Both the position numbers and the translations under genes were made by a program. Of a stretch of 64,000 nt of DNA, positions 18,243 through 26,940 are shown one piece after another. Every line of letters begins with the position of its first letter. Positions within the stretch are counted from its first letter, which is position 1. The notes under the pieces were generated by a model that saw only the letters and a program-made list of their open reading frames with translations, was not told the origin of the DNA and did no database searches. The stretch comes from an uncultured Aquimarina sp. (GTDB taxonomy: Bacteria; Bacteroidota; Bacteroidia; Flavobacteriales; Flavobacteriaceae): positions 1 through 64,000 of the forward strand of contig NZ_CANLYD010000006.1 in assembly GCF_947495315.1 (NCBI RefSeq). Direction: 5' to 3'.

Positions 18243-20675
18243 TTATCCCTTAAAAGAACCTTTTAAATTATTTATGTCCAGAAAATATACCACTCTTAAT
18301 GATAAAGTATGTTGAATAGGCTGACCAAAAAGATTATCCAAACTGTCAGAGTAATTAATCGTAGAAAGTTCATCTTGGTTAAAAATCTGATTTCGGTAGA
18401 GTAGGGTAGCTTCACTACCAGGAGCAAATCTCCAGCTAAAACTTAGATCAAGATTCCATATATTAAAATTGGTATTCGGGTCATTTTCAGAAATGTCGTA
18501 ATCGGTCTGAGTACGTGTTCCATCATCGTTTAGTGTATAAAATACATTTTCAGAGTAATCTGCAGTACTCCAAAAATTTCTAAAACGTAGGTTAATAGCT
18601 TTGTATGGGTCAAAGTTGTAACTGGCGCTTAATGAATTCTCTATGGTAGTGATGTCTCGTTGACCCAAGAACACATCAGTATCATCATTGTCAATATATC
18701 CGAAATTTCGTTTTCTTATAGAGTAGTCTGTTGCCCAAATAACTAAGAACTTATCAGAAAACCTATACCTAGGAGAAAGGTTCATACTATAGGTTTGCTG
18801 ATCATCTTCAAACCAATTACGATGAAATACACGTATATCATAAGCAAACTTTTTGCGATAATCAGAAGATACCCATAAGTTAACGCCAAGATTCTCGCTG
18901 TATGTAACAAATCTGCCATCCACTCTAGGCTCAAAATAATCATCCGTATCAGAATCATAAATTGTAAACCCTCCAAAACCAAAGCGTTCTCTGGTTACGA
19001 AAAACCAATCTACACCAACAGAATTAGAAGTTTGTACACTAGGATCGTATAATCTTCGATGTCTAGCGAATAGATTGATTCTATAATTATTAAACAATTC
19101 AGTAGGTTCAAAAATCTGATAAGATGTACTAACCCTAAAACTATTGAAGTTATTTCTAAAATTCACTCCTAAATCATTAATGTCAAAAGTAGTATTGGCT
19201 AGATCATGTCCAAATCCATATCTCCATTTACCTTTGATACGATCAAAATCCAGCTCTGATCTAAAACCTCCAATATTATCTCCTGGCAGATTTACCTGGC
19301 TTACTATAGATCGACCTGTTAATCTATACGAATTAGCTTTGTTTGCTAGATTCCATACCAAACCAGTTACATTAGCATCTCTAAAATCACTGCCATTACG
19401 GGTTACGTTAGTGTTTATTAATGAAATGGAGGAGTTATTATTAAACTGCTGATCTAGAACAAATATATTGTAGTTAGCTAAAGGTTCTACTACTTTACTT
19501 CTCTGGTCTCCTGTAATAGTGTCCGTTATGCGGACCTCTGTTTTTTCTGTAATAGCATTAAAAAAACCAATACCAAGGTTTCCTTTAGTTCTTCCCGAAA
19601 TTTTAAGCGCGTTCAGTAGGTTCACCTTAGAAGGATTGTCTTCTGCTACTTCATTTTCCATAAGTTCATCTTCAGAAACAAAACCGGAAGGTCCATTACC
19701 TACACGTCTGGAAAAGAATACCCGTCCTTTATTAAACAGCTCTGTTCCTTCTGTAAAAAACTGTCTGTTTTCTCCAAAAGTTTGTTCAAATGGTCCCAGA
19801 TTAAGTCGTACTTCATCAAAAGCTGCTTGTCCAAAATCAGGTATTAGCGTTGCATCTAATGTAAAACTATCGCTTAATCCGTATTTAACATCTAGTCCGG
19901 CGCTAAAATCAGTTTCAGTTTCTCCATCGAAGCTAGCAGCCAATCCTTGAACAAAAGGAAAAAAGGTAAGTCGCACAGGTGGATTTATATTTTCCACACC
20001 TTTTACTAAGCCATTATATTGTGTTCGTTGGCCAACCTTATTGTCTACAAAATTCCAAGAATGTGTTTCATTCCTATTTTGTAAACGTCTATAGAAGTTA
20101 ATACTCCAATCTTGTACAGCTACTTCAGGAAAGCGTAAGGCGTTGTAAGGGATTTTGAATTCAGCGTACCAACCTTTTTCATCGTAGGAAATTTTAGCAT
20201 TAAAAACTACATTATAACTAAAATCTTCATTGAACTGATCAGCTCGAGCGTCTCCAATCGTTCCTGCACTCGTAATAAAAAATCGAGTTTCGTTAATCCC
20301 GTCATTATAGGTGTTTATCGAGATATTAAAAAAGTCAGCTTGAGCAAAGACATCATCCCGTTGACTAAATTGTTTTAATATTTTATTGGGTTGATCGTCA
20401 TATAAATACGCAGCAAAATATACAGCTTTATTATCGTAGGCCATTTTAACTTCGGTACGAAGATTTTCTGGTATTGTTCCTTCATTTCCAGGTTGCCACA
20501 TCCTAAAATCACCAGAAGCAGGAATATCGTTCCAAATCTGATCATCCAGAATACCATCTATTTTTGGAGCTGTTGTTATTCTGTGTGCTGTAATTTGTTT
20601 TTTTTCTTGACTAAATAAAAGAGTAGCATGCAGAACGAGTAGCACACTTAAGATAGGGCGTAGTTTTCTATTCAT
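18243..20675 (-). CDS. DUF5916 outer-membrane protein with N-terminal CBM9-like domain
   Basis: An 810-residue protein with a signal peptide (LLVLHATLLFSQ). Residues ~28-210 form a CBM9-like domain (APKIDGILDDQIWNDIPA, DNKAVYFAAYLYDDQP, DDVFAQADFFNISINTY, WYAEFKIPYNALRFP). The remaining ~580 residues form a large beta-barrel of the DUF5916 family, with repeated amphipathic strands and a C-terminal strand rich in aromatics. Such proteins are frequent in Bacteroidota; some sit near peptidase or transport genes but the function is unknown, so a carbohydrate role should not be assumed from the CBM9-like fold. It is the first gene on this strand after a divergent region shared with msrA. Confidence 0.88.
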   Translation of the reverse strand: MNRKLRPILSVLLVLHATLLFSQEKKQITAHRITTAPKIDGILDDQIWNDIPASGDFRMWQPGNEGTIPENLRTEVKMAYDNKAVYFAAYLYDDQPNKILKQFSQRDDVFAQADFFNISINTYNDGINETRFFITSAGTIGDARADQFNEDFSYNVVFNAKISYDEKGWYAEFKIPYNALRFPEVAVQDWSINFYRRLQNRNETHSWNFVDNKVGQRTQYNGLVKGVENINPPVRLTFFPFVQGLAASFDGETETDFSAGLDVKYGLSDSFTLDATLIPDFGQAAFDEVRLNLGPFEQTFGENRQFFTEGTELFNKGRVFFSRRVGNGPSGFVSEDELMENEVAEDNPSKVNLLNALKISGRTKGNLGIGFFNAITEKTEVRITDTITGDQRSKVVEPLANYNIFVLDQQFNNNSSISLINTNVTRNGSDFRDANVTGLVWNLANKANSYRLTGRSIVSQVNLPGDNIGGFRSELDFDRIKGKWRYGFGHDLANTTFDINDLGVNFRNNFNSFRVSTSYQIFEPTELFNNYRINLFARHRRLYDPSVQTSNSVGVDWFFVTRERFGFGGFTIYDSDTDDYFEPRVDGRFVTYSENLGVNLWVSSDYRKKFAYDIRVFHRNWFEDDQQTYSMNLSPRYRFSDKFLVIWATDYSIRKRNFGYIDNDDTDVFLGQRDITTIENSLSASYNFDPYKAINLRFRNFWSTADYSENVFYTLNDDGTRTQTDYDISENDPNTNFNIWNLDLSFSWRFAPGSEATLLYRNQIFNQDELSTINYSDSLDNLFGQPIQHTLSLRVVYFLDINNLKGSFKG

Positions 20676-20822
20676 GTTTTGTAAAAAAATCCTTACTTTT
20701 TCGACTTACTTGCAAAACTAGGATTTACAACTAAATGACTTACTAATGAAAAGTTAAAAAGCATTAGTGCTGTTTAATATATATGTAAATTCGTTAAACA
20801 ATATTTACTATTTAACAATATT

Positions 20823-21380
20823 ATGGGAAAAAATAACCTAGAGACTGCTGTCTTTGCTGGTGGATGCTTTTGGTGTACAGAAGCTGTTTTTCAACGATTA
20901 GAAGGTGTAGATCAAGTAATCTCTGGATATACGGGAGGAACCATTAAGAATCCTGCATATCGCGAAATTACCACAGGAAGAACAGGTCATGCTGAGGCGA
21001 TAAAAATTGAATACGATGCTGATATCATTAGCTATAATGAATTATTGGAAATCTTTTTTGCAACTCACGATCCTACAACTTTGAATAAGCAAGGAGCGGA
21101 TCGTGGAACTCAATACAGAAGTGCCATATTTTATACGGATGATGATCAAAAAGAACGGTCGCAAACAATGATTACGAATCTTAATGCTGAAGGTGTTTTT
21201 GATAACCCCATTGTTACGGAAGTAGCAGCGTTAGGAGCATTTTATAATGCTGAAGATTACCATCAGAACTATTATAATCAAAATAGTAATCAAGGATATT
21301 GTCAGTTTGTGATTAATCCAAAACTAAGTAAATTGCAGGCTACTTATAAAAGTAAATTAAAAAAAGAAATACAGAACTAA
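20823..21380 (+). CDS. msrA: peptide-methionine (S)-S-oxide reductase
   Basis: A 185-residue enzyme that repairs oxidised methionine residues. It has the catalytic motif GGCFWC (catalytic Cys15, Cys18), [24 protein letters not shown] for substrate binding, [23 protein letters not shown], and a C-terminal NQGYC whose Cys probably acts as resolving residue. The length and motif order are standard, with no fused MsrB domain. There is no signal peptide, so it is cytosolic. It is followed after 10 bp by folE, so the two are likely co-transcribed. Confidence 0.96.
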   Translation: MGKNNLETAVFAGGCFWCTEAVFQRLEGVDQVISGYTGGTIKNPAYREITTGRTGHAEAIKIEYDADIISYNELLEIFFATHDPTTLNKQGADRGTQYRSAIFYTDDDQKERSQTMITNLNAEGVFDNPIVTEVAALGAFYNAEDYHQNYYNQNSNQGYCQFVINPKLSKLQATYKSKLKKEIQN

Positions 21381-21390
21381 CATAGATATA

Positions 21391-21987
21391 ATGCCATATA
21401 ATAATTTCGAAGAATACAATATAAAAGTTACTGATGATATAAAAGATAAATTTAAATCTATAATTACGGATCTGGGAGAAGACATAGGTAGAGAAGGAAT
21501 TGAAAAAACTCCTGAGCGTGCGGCGAAAGCAATGCAATTCTTGACTCAAGGATATCATCAAGATCCTGAAGAAATTCTGAGAAGTGCTATGTTTAAGGAA
21601 GATTATGACGATATGGTCATTGTTAAGGATATAGAATTATATTCTTTGTGTGAACATCATATGTTACCGTTTTTTGGAAAGGCGCATATTGCGTATATTC
21701 CTAATGGTCAAATAGTTGGATTGAGTAAGTTACCTAGGATAGTGGATGTTTTTGCAAGACGTCTTCAGGTACAAGAACGCTTAACTCATAATATCTTAGA
21801 ATGTATTAATAATACGCTAAAACCAAAGGGAGTTGCTGTAGTAATTGAAGCTGCTCATATGTGTATGATGATGCGTGGTGTTCAAAAACAAAATTCGGTA
21901 ACCACAACTTCAGGATTTAGAGGACAGTTCGAAAAAATTGAAACCCGTACTGAGTTTTTAAGGTTAATTACTGCAGACTTGTCATAA
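21391..21987 (+). CDS. folE: GTP cyclohydrolase I
   Basis: A 198-residue enzyme that converts GTP to dihydroneopterin triphosphate, the first step of folate and pterin synthesis. The zinc and catalytic motifs are intact: [10 protein letters not shown] (Cys and His ligands), the [23 protein letters not shown] block, and [10 protein letters not shown] containing the third zinc ligand (Cys) and conserved His, followed by TTTSGFRG. The length is typical of the FolE1 type. It lies 10 bp behind msrA. An AT-rich inverted repeat (ATAACAA 21984-21990, TTGTTAT 22007-22013) spans its stop codon. Confidence 0.96.
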   Translation: MPYNNFEEYNIKVTDDIKDKFKSIITDLGEDIGREGIEKTPERAAKAMQFLTQGYHQDPEEILRSAMFKEDYDDMVIVKDIELYSLCEHHMLPFFGKAHIAYIPNGQIVGLSKLPRIVDVFARRLQVQERLTHNILECINNTLKPKGVAVVIEAAHMCMMMRGVQKQNSVTTTSGFRGQFEKIETRTEFLRLITADLS

Positions 21988-22034
21988 CAATTTTTTGGCA
22001 TTTTTTTTGTTATATAATTAGTAAATAGAAACTT

Positions 22035-22349
22035 ATGAAAAAGAATAAATATAAATTATTAAAAAAAGGTATTGTTTATGATTTAATTGGTATGGCTTCA
22101 TTAGCTATTCCTTTTGTTGGACCATTTTTAGATATTATATGGGCCCATTATGCTGCAAAAAAGATGATGGATATGTATCCTGGAAAAAAAGGTAAGATAG
22201 CTTCAGTTATAACTTTTATAGAGGAAATAATTCCTGGAACAGATATAATTCCAACTTTTACTCTAATGTGGTTATATACTTTTGTTCTTAATAAAGAAGA
22301 GATTATAGATAAAGATGCTAAAATAATCGAAGTAGAAGTTGTTTCGTAA
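22035..22349 (+). CDS. small membrane protein of unknown function
   Basis: A 104-residue protein with two or three hydrophobic segments: residues ~14-36 (YDLIGMASLAIPFVGPFLDII), a weaker one around 58-70, and ~72-87 (TDIIPTFTLMWLYTFVL). A basic N-terminus (MKKNKYKLLKKG) and a Lys/Gly-rich loop with DMYPGKKGK suggest the N-terminus and loop lie in the cytoplasm. The GPFLD-IWAHYAAKKMM pattern recurs in Bacteroidota proteins of unknown role. It lies 47 bp after folE, so it could be read from the same transcript. Confidence 0.7.
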   Translation: MKKNKYKLLKKGIVYDLIGMASLAIPFVGPFLDIIWAHYAAKKMMDMYPGKKGKIASVITFIEEIIPGTDIIPTFTLMWLYTFVLNKEEIIDKDAKIIEVEVVS

Positions 22350-22411
22350 ACAACACAATTTATATAGCTACATTTTCAAGGAATTTAAAGTTTTTAGAGT
22401 ATTCGTATTCT

Positions 22412-22936
22412 TTAATCTTTAATAAATCGTGCAAAACCCATTCTACGAAGCATTTTTTTCTCAAACCACCAGAAAAATTTAAATTGTCCGAACAGCCATC
22501 CTACGATTAATAGTATTATCTGATATACAGGGAATATCAGAAATATTCGCAAAGGCCAGTATATCCATCCGGCTGTAGATTCTCTATCAAATCCTATTAA
22601 TTGTATAATTGGGTCAGAAATTCTGGCTGCAGTAGAACCTGTAATGGCAAAAGCAATAAAAATAGCAATTAACTCCCATCGATACGTAACATTCCATTTT
22701 TTTTCTAGAGGTCCAAAGATCTTCAATGTAAAAACCAATAATAAAGTAAAAATTAATACGGTGATTACAGTTATTAATGGAAAATAAAAATCGTGAGTTT
22801 CTGTAAGTTTTAAAATTCCAAGTATTAATCTCTTACCAAGTAAAAATGATGAAACTAATAATCCTATTAATCCAAGGATAGGAAAAAGTAGTTGCCAATT
22901 AGCCTGAATTTCCCAGCGATCTTTAAACTTTTGCAT
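22412..22936 (-). CDS. DUF6787 family membrane protein
   Basis: A 174-residue protein with four membrane segments. It opens with MQKFKDRWEIQANWQLLFPILG, a typical family start, and ends with GWLFGQFKFFWWFEKKMLRRMG. The conserved KKWNVTYRWELIAIFIAFAITGSTAA block sits in the middle. It is widespread in flavobacteria and its function is unknown. An upstream in-frame ATG at 22951 would add five residues (MYFCD), but the MQKF start fits the family better. It stands next to the DUF6146 gene, with 39 bp between them on the same strand, an arrangement I recall from other flavobacteria. Confidence 0.82.
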   Translation of the reverse strand: MQKFKDRWEIQANWQLLFPILGLIGLLVSSFLLGKRLILGILKLTETHDFYFPLITVITVLIFTLLLVFTLKIFGPLEKKWNVTYRWELIAIFIAFAITGSTAARISDPIIQLIGFDRESTAGWIYWPLRIFLIFPVYQIILLIVGWLFGQFKFFWWFEKKMLRRMGFARFIKD

Positions 22937-22975
22937 ATCGCAAAAATACAACTTAAACTTTCTGTGTCAAAATCT

Positions 22976-23395
22976 TTAACCTCTACTTACTATAAATCGT
23001 TGATTATATTGTCGTTCAAAAAATAGAAAATAATTGTATAGAAGATAGTTTACCTCATATCCATAATCAGTCTGCAATTCATAGTTTATTCTCTGAATAT
23101 ATAAATTCGGATCAAATAGCTGTGGCTGCATAACCCTTTGATTATATTCAGTAACATATTGTCGATTTCTTACTTCCAGAAAACTTTGATTATAGTAGCC
23201 TCTCGGTCTTTGAGTAGCAAGCCATCCATTAAAACCTGGTTCTATTATAATAATTTCATACTCTAAACTATCATTCGCAATTCTTACAGTGTCAGAAATG
23301 CTATCTGCGGATGTAACATCAAGTTTTCTATCTTTAGTTGTTCCGCAACTATAGATACATAACACTAGGATAAATGTGTAAATACTATTTTTCAT
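22976..23395 (-). CDS. DUF6146 family lipoprotein
   Basis: A 139-residue lipoprotein: MKNSIYTFILVLCIYSCG gives a lipobox with Cys18. The mature protein has the family-specific block YEIIIIEPGFNGWLATQRPRGYYNQSFLEVRN, then NQRVMQPQLFDPNLY and YEVNYLLYNYFLFFERQYNQRF. It is rich in Tyr and Asn. The function is unknown. An ATG six codons upstream (23413) is possible but spoils the signal peptide. It is the first gene of a pair with the DUF6787 gene. Confidence 0.82.
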   Translation of the reverse strand: MKNSIYTFILVLCIYSCGTTKDRKLDVTSADSISDTVRIANDSLEYEIIIIEPGFNGWLATQRPRGYYNQSFLEVRNRQYVTEYNQRVMQPQLFDPNLYIQRINYELQTDYGYEVNYLLYNYFLFFERQYNQRFIVSRG

Positions 23396-23503
23396 AATCT
23401 TAATAAAAATCAAATTACAAAAAGTACGTTAATTACTTTTAAGCTTTAACGTTTTTTTGTTGTGTTAATTTATAAAAATTTATTTGAATAGACCTAAAAT
23501 AGT

Positions 23504-23537
23504 AAAAGAGTCTTAATACAAACATCAAGACTCTTCT
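23504..23537 (-). terminator. hairpin after the DUF937 gene
   Basis: AAGAGTCTT (23506-23514) pairs with AAGACTCTT (23527-23535) around a 12-nt loop, about 30 bp after the stop of the minus-strand DUF937 gene. Only a four-base T-run follows on that strand, so it is a moderate terminator. Confidence 0.55.
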
Positions 23538-23566
23538 CAGTATTTATTAAAACAATAGTTGTAAAT

Positions 23567-24211
23567 CTATTTTCCAAAGAGACCACCGAGTAATCCTCCA
23601 AGGCCACCTTTTTTCTGACTACTACCGCCGCCAAGTACCATACCAGCTACATCATCAAGGATACTACCATCACCATCTGCATCTAGAAAAGATTCTATTA
23701 GTGATTGTTGTTTAGACCCTTGTCCTCCTCCGAGCATTCCTCCAAGCATATTCGATAACCCATTAGCATCAGATACATTATTTTGAGAAGCTTGTTTACC
23801 TAAAACTCCCATAAGTATTGGAGCAGCTACTTTAAGAATCTGAGCAACAGAACCAGCATCCATTCCAGATTTTTGACTTAGCGCATTTTCTACAGCTGGT
23901 TGTTTTCCTCCTAAAATATGTCCAAGAATTCCCGCACCATCATTAGTTACATTATCTTCAACACCTCCTTGGAAAAGACCTCCTAAATTGTCTAAAATTC
24001 CACCACCAGAATGTTTACCATTCAATGCACTTAATATTCCTGAAGCACCTTCAGGAGTTGAAGCATTTTTTTGCATAGCGCCCATTAATACTGGCATAGC
24101 CATAGTTAGTAAACTTCCTGTTTTATCGGCAGATTGTCCTGTTTGACTACTAACGCCGCTTACAATTTGCTGGCCCATTGGGCTATTTAAAAGATCTAAA
24201 ATTCCAGACAT
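23567..24211 (-). CDS. DUF937 (YidB-like) glycine-rich protein
   Basis: A 214-residue protein of the DUF937 family. It opens MSGILDLLNSPMGQQIVSGVSSQ, has LLTMAMPVLMGAMQKNAS and, near residue 130, a second copy of the same segment (KVAAPILMGVLGKQAS). These two homologous halves are typical of the family. An acidic loop DADGDGSILDD (around residue 176) matches a calcium-binding EF-hand/dockerin-type loop. The C-terminus is a Gly/Leu run (GGLGGLLGGLFGK). There is no signal peptide. The function is unknown. It appears monocistronic. Confidence 0.85.
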   Translation of the reverse strand: MSGILDLLNSPMGQQIVSGVSSQTGQSADKTGSLLTMAMPVLMGAMQKNASTPEGASGILSALNGKHSGGGILDNLGGLFQGGVEDNVTNDGAGILGHILGGKQPAVENALSQKSGMDAGSVAQILKVAAPILMGVLGKQASQNNVSDANGLSNMLGGMLGGGQGSKQQSLIESFLDADGDGSILDDVAGMVLGGGSSQKKGGLGGLLGGLFGK

Positions 24212-24339
24212 GATTTAAAGTTTTTTATTATGTGATTTAAAGTTACATTTTTTATTGATAAAATTATGGAATAACTATTGTTTTATTTATGGAGATAATA
24301 GATGAAAAGAAGATTTTATCGATGAAAGGAGGTAAAAAG

Positions 24340-24378
24340 AAAAACACCTTTTACAAATTATATGCAAAAGGTGTTTTT
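24340..24378 (-). terminator. terminator of the serC-serA operon
   Basis: AAAAACACCTTTT (24340-24352) and AAAAGGTGTTTTT (24366-24378) form a perfect 13-bp inverted repeat with a 13-nt loop, 22 bp beyond the serA stop on the minus strand. Confidence 0.8.
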
Positions 24379-24400
24379 AAGTATTTAGTTTGTTTCCGTA

Positions 24401-25351
24401 TTATTTAAGAATAGAGATTATTTGATCAGCAAGTTCTTGACCAATTCTATCTTGTGCTTCGCCTGTAGCAGCACCAATATGAGGTGTTAATGATATTTTA
24501 TTATTCATCAATACCTTAATCGCTGGACTCGGTTCATTTTCGAATACATCCAGACCAGCAAAACTTAATTTACCACTTTCTAAAGCTTCTACTAAGGCTA
24601 CTTCATCAATAACTCCACCACGCGCAGCATTGATTAATCCAGCACCATCTTTCATTTGTTCAATCTCAGCTTTACCAATAACATAATCCTTTTGAGCAGG
24701 TACATGTAAGGTAAAGAAGTCCGCTTGTTTAAGAACTTCTTCTTTAGAAACGGTTTTTATTTTAAAATTTAATGATTGTCCATCAAAAAATTCCAAAGGA
24801 ATATCTACTTCTTCAATAAACGGATCAAATGCAACTACATTCATACCAACTCCAATCGCAATTTTAGCGGTTGCTTGACCAATACGACCAATACCTAGTA
24901 CACCAAGTGTTTTTCCTCTTAATTCAGTTCCACCGGCGTATGCTTTTTTAAGGTTCTTAAATTTGCTATCACCTTCTAATGGCATATTTCTGTTTGCATC
25001 ATGAAGAAAACGAACACTACCATATAAATGAGCAAAAACTAATTCTGCTACCGATCCAGATGATGCAGCAGGAGTATTGATAACGTGCAATCCCTTTTCA
25101 CGAGCATAGGCTACATCGATGTTATCCATACCAACACCACCACGTCCTATAATTTTCAAAGAACTACAGTTATCAATGATATCAGTTCTTACTTTAGTAG
25201 CACTACGAACTAATAATACATTGATTTCATTTTCATTAATATAATCTACTAACTGATCCTGAGCAACTGTTGTAGTTTGCACTTCGAATCCAGCTTTTTC
25301 CAAGGCATCAATACCGCTTTGAGATACTCCGTCGTTTGCTAATACTTTCAT
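24401..25351 (-). CDS. serA: D-3-phosphoglycerate dehydrogenase, short form
   Basis: A 316-residue D-isomer-specific 2-hydroxyacid dehydrogenase. It has the NAD-binding GVLGIGRIGQATA fingerprint, the GRGGVGMDNIDV loop, and the catalytic Arg/Glu/His set: INAARGG, FENEPSP and LTPHIGAAT. There is no C-terminal ACT domain, so it should not show the classic serine feedback of long SerA enzymes. It oxidises 3-phosphoglycerate to phosphohydroxypyruvate in serine synthesis. The call is strengthened by serC (next step) upstream on the same strand, with only a broken small gene in between. A strong terminator follows. Confidence 0.92.
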   Translation of the reverse strand: MKVLANDGVSQSGIDALEKAGFEVQTTTVAQDQLVDYINENEINVLLVRSATKVRTDIIDNCSSLKIIGRGGVGMDNIDVAYAREKGLHVINTPAASSGSVAELVFAHLYGSVRFLHDANRNMPLEGDSKFKNLKKAYAGGTELRGKTLGVLGIGRIGQATAKIAIGVGMNVVAFDPFIEEVDIPLEFFDGQSLNFKIKTVSKEEVLKQADFFTLHVPAQKDYVIGKAEIEQMKDGAGLINAARGGVIDEVALVEALESGKLSFAGLDVFENEPSPAIKVLMNNKISLTPHIGAATGEAQDRIGQELADQIISILK

Positions 25352-25375
25352 TTTAAAAGTTTTAAATTTTTAATG

Positions 25376-25711
25376 TTAAGTTTTAAGTTGACTTGTCTTA
25401 ACTATTTTTGTTAGAATTTTTATAATTTGATTTATTTCATCAAGATGAGAAGATAAGTTTATGTTAACTAAATCACTTTCATTTAATAACCGCAGCCAAT
25501 ATCTTGTTTCTCTAGCTTCTTTTGAAGCAATTGCCATTTTAGAAATGAAATCCTTTTTAGATTGCGCCGCACCAGCCTCCGCAACATTAGCACCAATACT
25601 TGTAGCAGAACGCAAAATTTAATCAGCAAAAACATATTCCTTAGATTCTCTCAAGAATTTTACAAGTTGTATGATTTTAAGTGCAAATTGAAAACTACGT
25701 TCTTCAATCAT
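25376..25711 (-). pseudogene. four-helix-bundle protein gene (TIGR02436/S23 family) broken by an in-frame stop
   Basis: Reading from ATG 25709-25711, the frame gives MIEERSFQFALKIIQL and continues to EYVFAD, then TAA at 25619-25621, then without any frame change ILRSATSIGANVAEA and on to the natural stop at 25376. Family members normally read FADQILRSATSIGANVAEA, so the stop replaces a Gln codon and is explained by one C-to-T change (CAA to TAA). The restored length of 111 residues fits the family (23S rRNA intervening-sequence-type proteins, 110-125 residues). Translation could restart at the TTG two codons after the stop, leaving 79 residues, but that lacks the first helix. It sits between serC and serA, 24 bp from serA, on the operon transcript. 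A sequencing error or real nonsense mutation cannot be separated here. Confidence 0.85.
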
Positions 25712-25748
25712 ATTTATTTATAATTTAACACTTAAAATTTATCATTTC

Positions 25749-26813
25749 TTACGCTTTTCGTTCTAGATCACTCATTACATCTACCAATGCAGCAACACCT
25801 TCCATTGTCATAGCATTGTACATACTAGCTCTATAGCCTCCTACACTTCTATGTCCGTTTACGCCACTTATACCAGCTTCTTTCCACATAGCATCAAATG
25901 TTTCTTTAAGATCTTCATCTACTAAAGAAAAAGTAGCATTCATCATAGATCTATCTTCTTTTGCAGCAAATCCTTTAAAAAGAGGGTTTAATTCTATTTC
26001 GGAATAGATGAGATTTGCTTTTTTCTCGTTTTGTTCTTCAATTGCCGCAATTCCACCTAATTTCTTCAACCATCTTAATGTTAGCATAGAAGTATAAACT
26101 GCAAATACAGGAGGAGTATTAAACATACTACTCTTACTAATATGTACTTTATAATCCAGCATAGATGGGATTTGTCGTTCTATTTTCCCAAGAATATCTT
26201 CTTTAACAACTACTAATGTAGTTCCTGCTGGACCCATATTTTTTTGTGCTCCGGCATAGATCAAACTAAATTTTGAGAAATCTAATTGTCTGGAAAATAT
26301 ATCGCTACTCATATCACATACTAGAGGTGCATTGATAGTTGGAAAATCTTTGATTTGTGTTCCAAAAATAGTATTGTTACTAGTACAATGTAGATAATCT
26401 AAATCTTCGGGTACATCATATCCTTTAGGAATGTAATTGTAATTTGCATCCTTAGAAGATGCAACTTCTACAACCTCTCCAAAAATTTTAGCCTCTTTGA
26501 TTGCTTTATCACTCCAGCTACCAGTATTAATGTATCCGGCTTTTGATTGTAATAAATTGTATGCAGTCATTAAGAATTGAGTACTAGCTCCTCCTTGAAG
26601 AAAAAGTACTTTATATCCTTTACCTTCTAAGCTTAGTAATTCTAAAGCCAAACTGCGGGCTTCATCCATTACATCTACAAAATCCTTACTACGATGTGAA
26701 ATCTCCAAAATGGATAGCCCAGAATCGTTAAAATCTAATACAGCCTGGGATGCTTCTTTGAATACTTCTTGTGGTAGAATACAAGGTCCTGCGCTAAAGT
26801 TGTGCTTTTTCAT
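25749..26813 (-). CDS. serC: phosphoserine aminotransferase
   Basis: A 354-residue PLP enzyme that makes phosphoserine from phosphohydroxypyruvate and glutamate, and can serve in pyridoxal synthesis. It starts with the family's KHNFSAGPCILP, has LFLQGGASTQF for phosphate binding, and the PLP lysine in YAGAQKNMGPAG (Lys191). The C-terminal GHRSVGGYRASMYNA block is intact. It is the first gene of the serC-(broken gene)-serA unit and lies after the LuxC-type reductase gene on the same strand. Confidence 0.96.
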   Translation of the reverse strand: MKKHNFSAGPCILPQEVFKEASQAVLDFNDSGLSILEISHRSKDFVDVMDEARSLALELLSLEGKGYKVLFLQGGASTQFLMTAYNLLQSKAGYINTGSWSDKAIKEAKIFGEVVEVASSKDANYNYIPKGYDVPEDLDYLHCTSNNTIFGTQIKDFPTINAPLVCDMSSDIFSRQLDFSKFSLIYAGAQKNMGPAGTTLVVVKEDILGKIERQIPSMLDYKVHISKSSMFNTPPVFAVYTSMLTLRWLKKLGGIAAIEEQNEKKANLIYSEIELNPLFKGFAAKEDRSMMNATFSLVDEDLKETFDAMWKEAGISGVNGHRSVGGYRASMYNAMTMEGVAALVDVMSDLERKA

Positions 26814-26877
26814 CAGTAGTTTTTATTGTTTTTTATTAATTACTTTTCTTGTTATTTTCCGGCTCCTTAAACCAGTA

Positions 26878-26901
26878 AGAAAAAACACCACAAAGGTGCT
26901 A
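26878..26901 (-). terminator. weak terminator candidate after the acyl-CoA reductase gene
   Basis: On the minus strand CACC-TTTGT-GGTG is followed by a T-run, 40 bp after the reductase stop. The stem is only 4 bp. The same bases contain ACCTTTG, so they may instead be part of the serC promoter. Confidence 0.35.
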
Positions 26902-26940
26902 ATAATCTAAAACAAAATCATTGTCAAAATGATAAATTAT

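Noticed and set aside
25376..25615. A complete 79-residue protein starting at a TTG
   Set aside because: The upstream codons in the same frame encode the missing family N-terminus, so the short frame is the tail of a broken gene.
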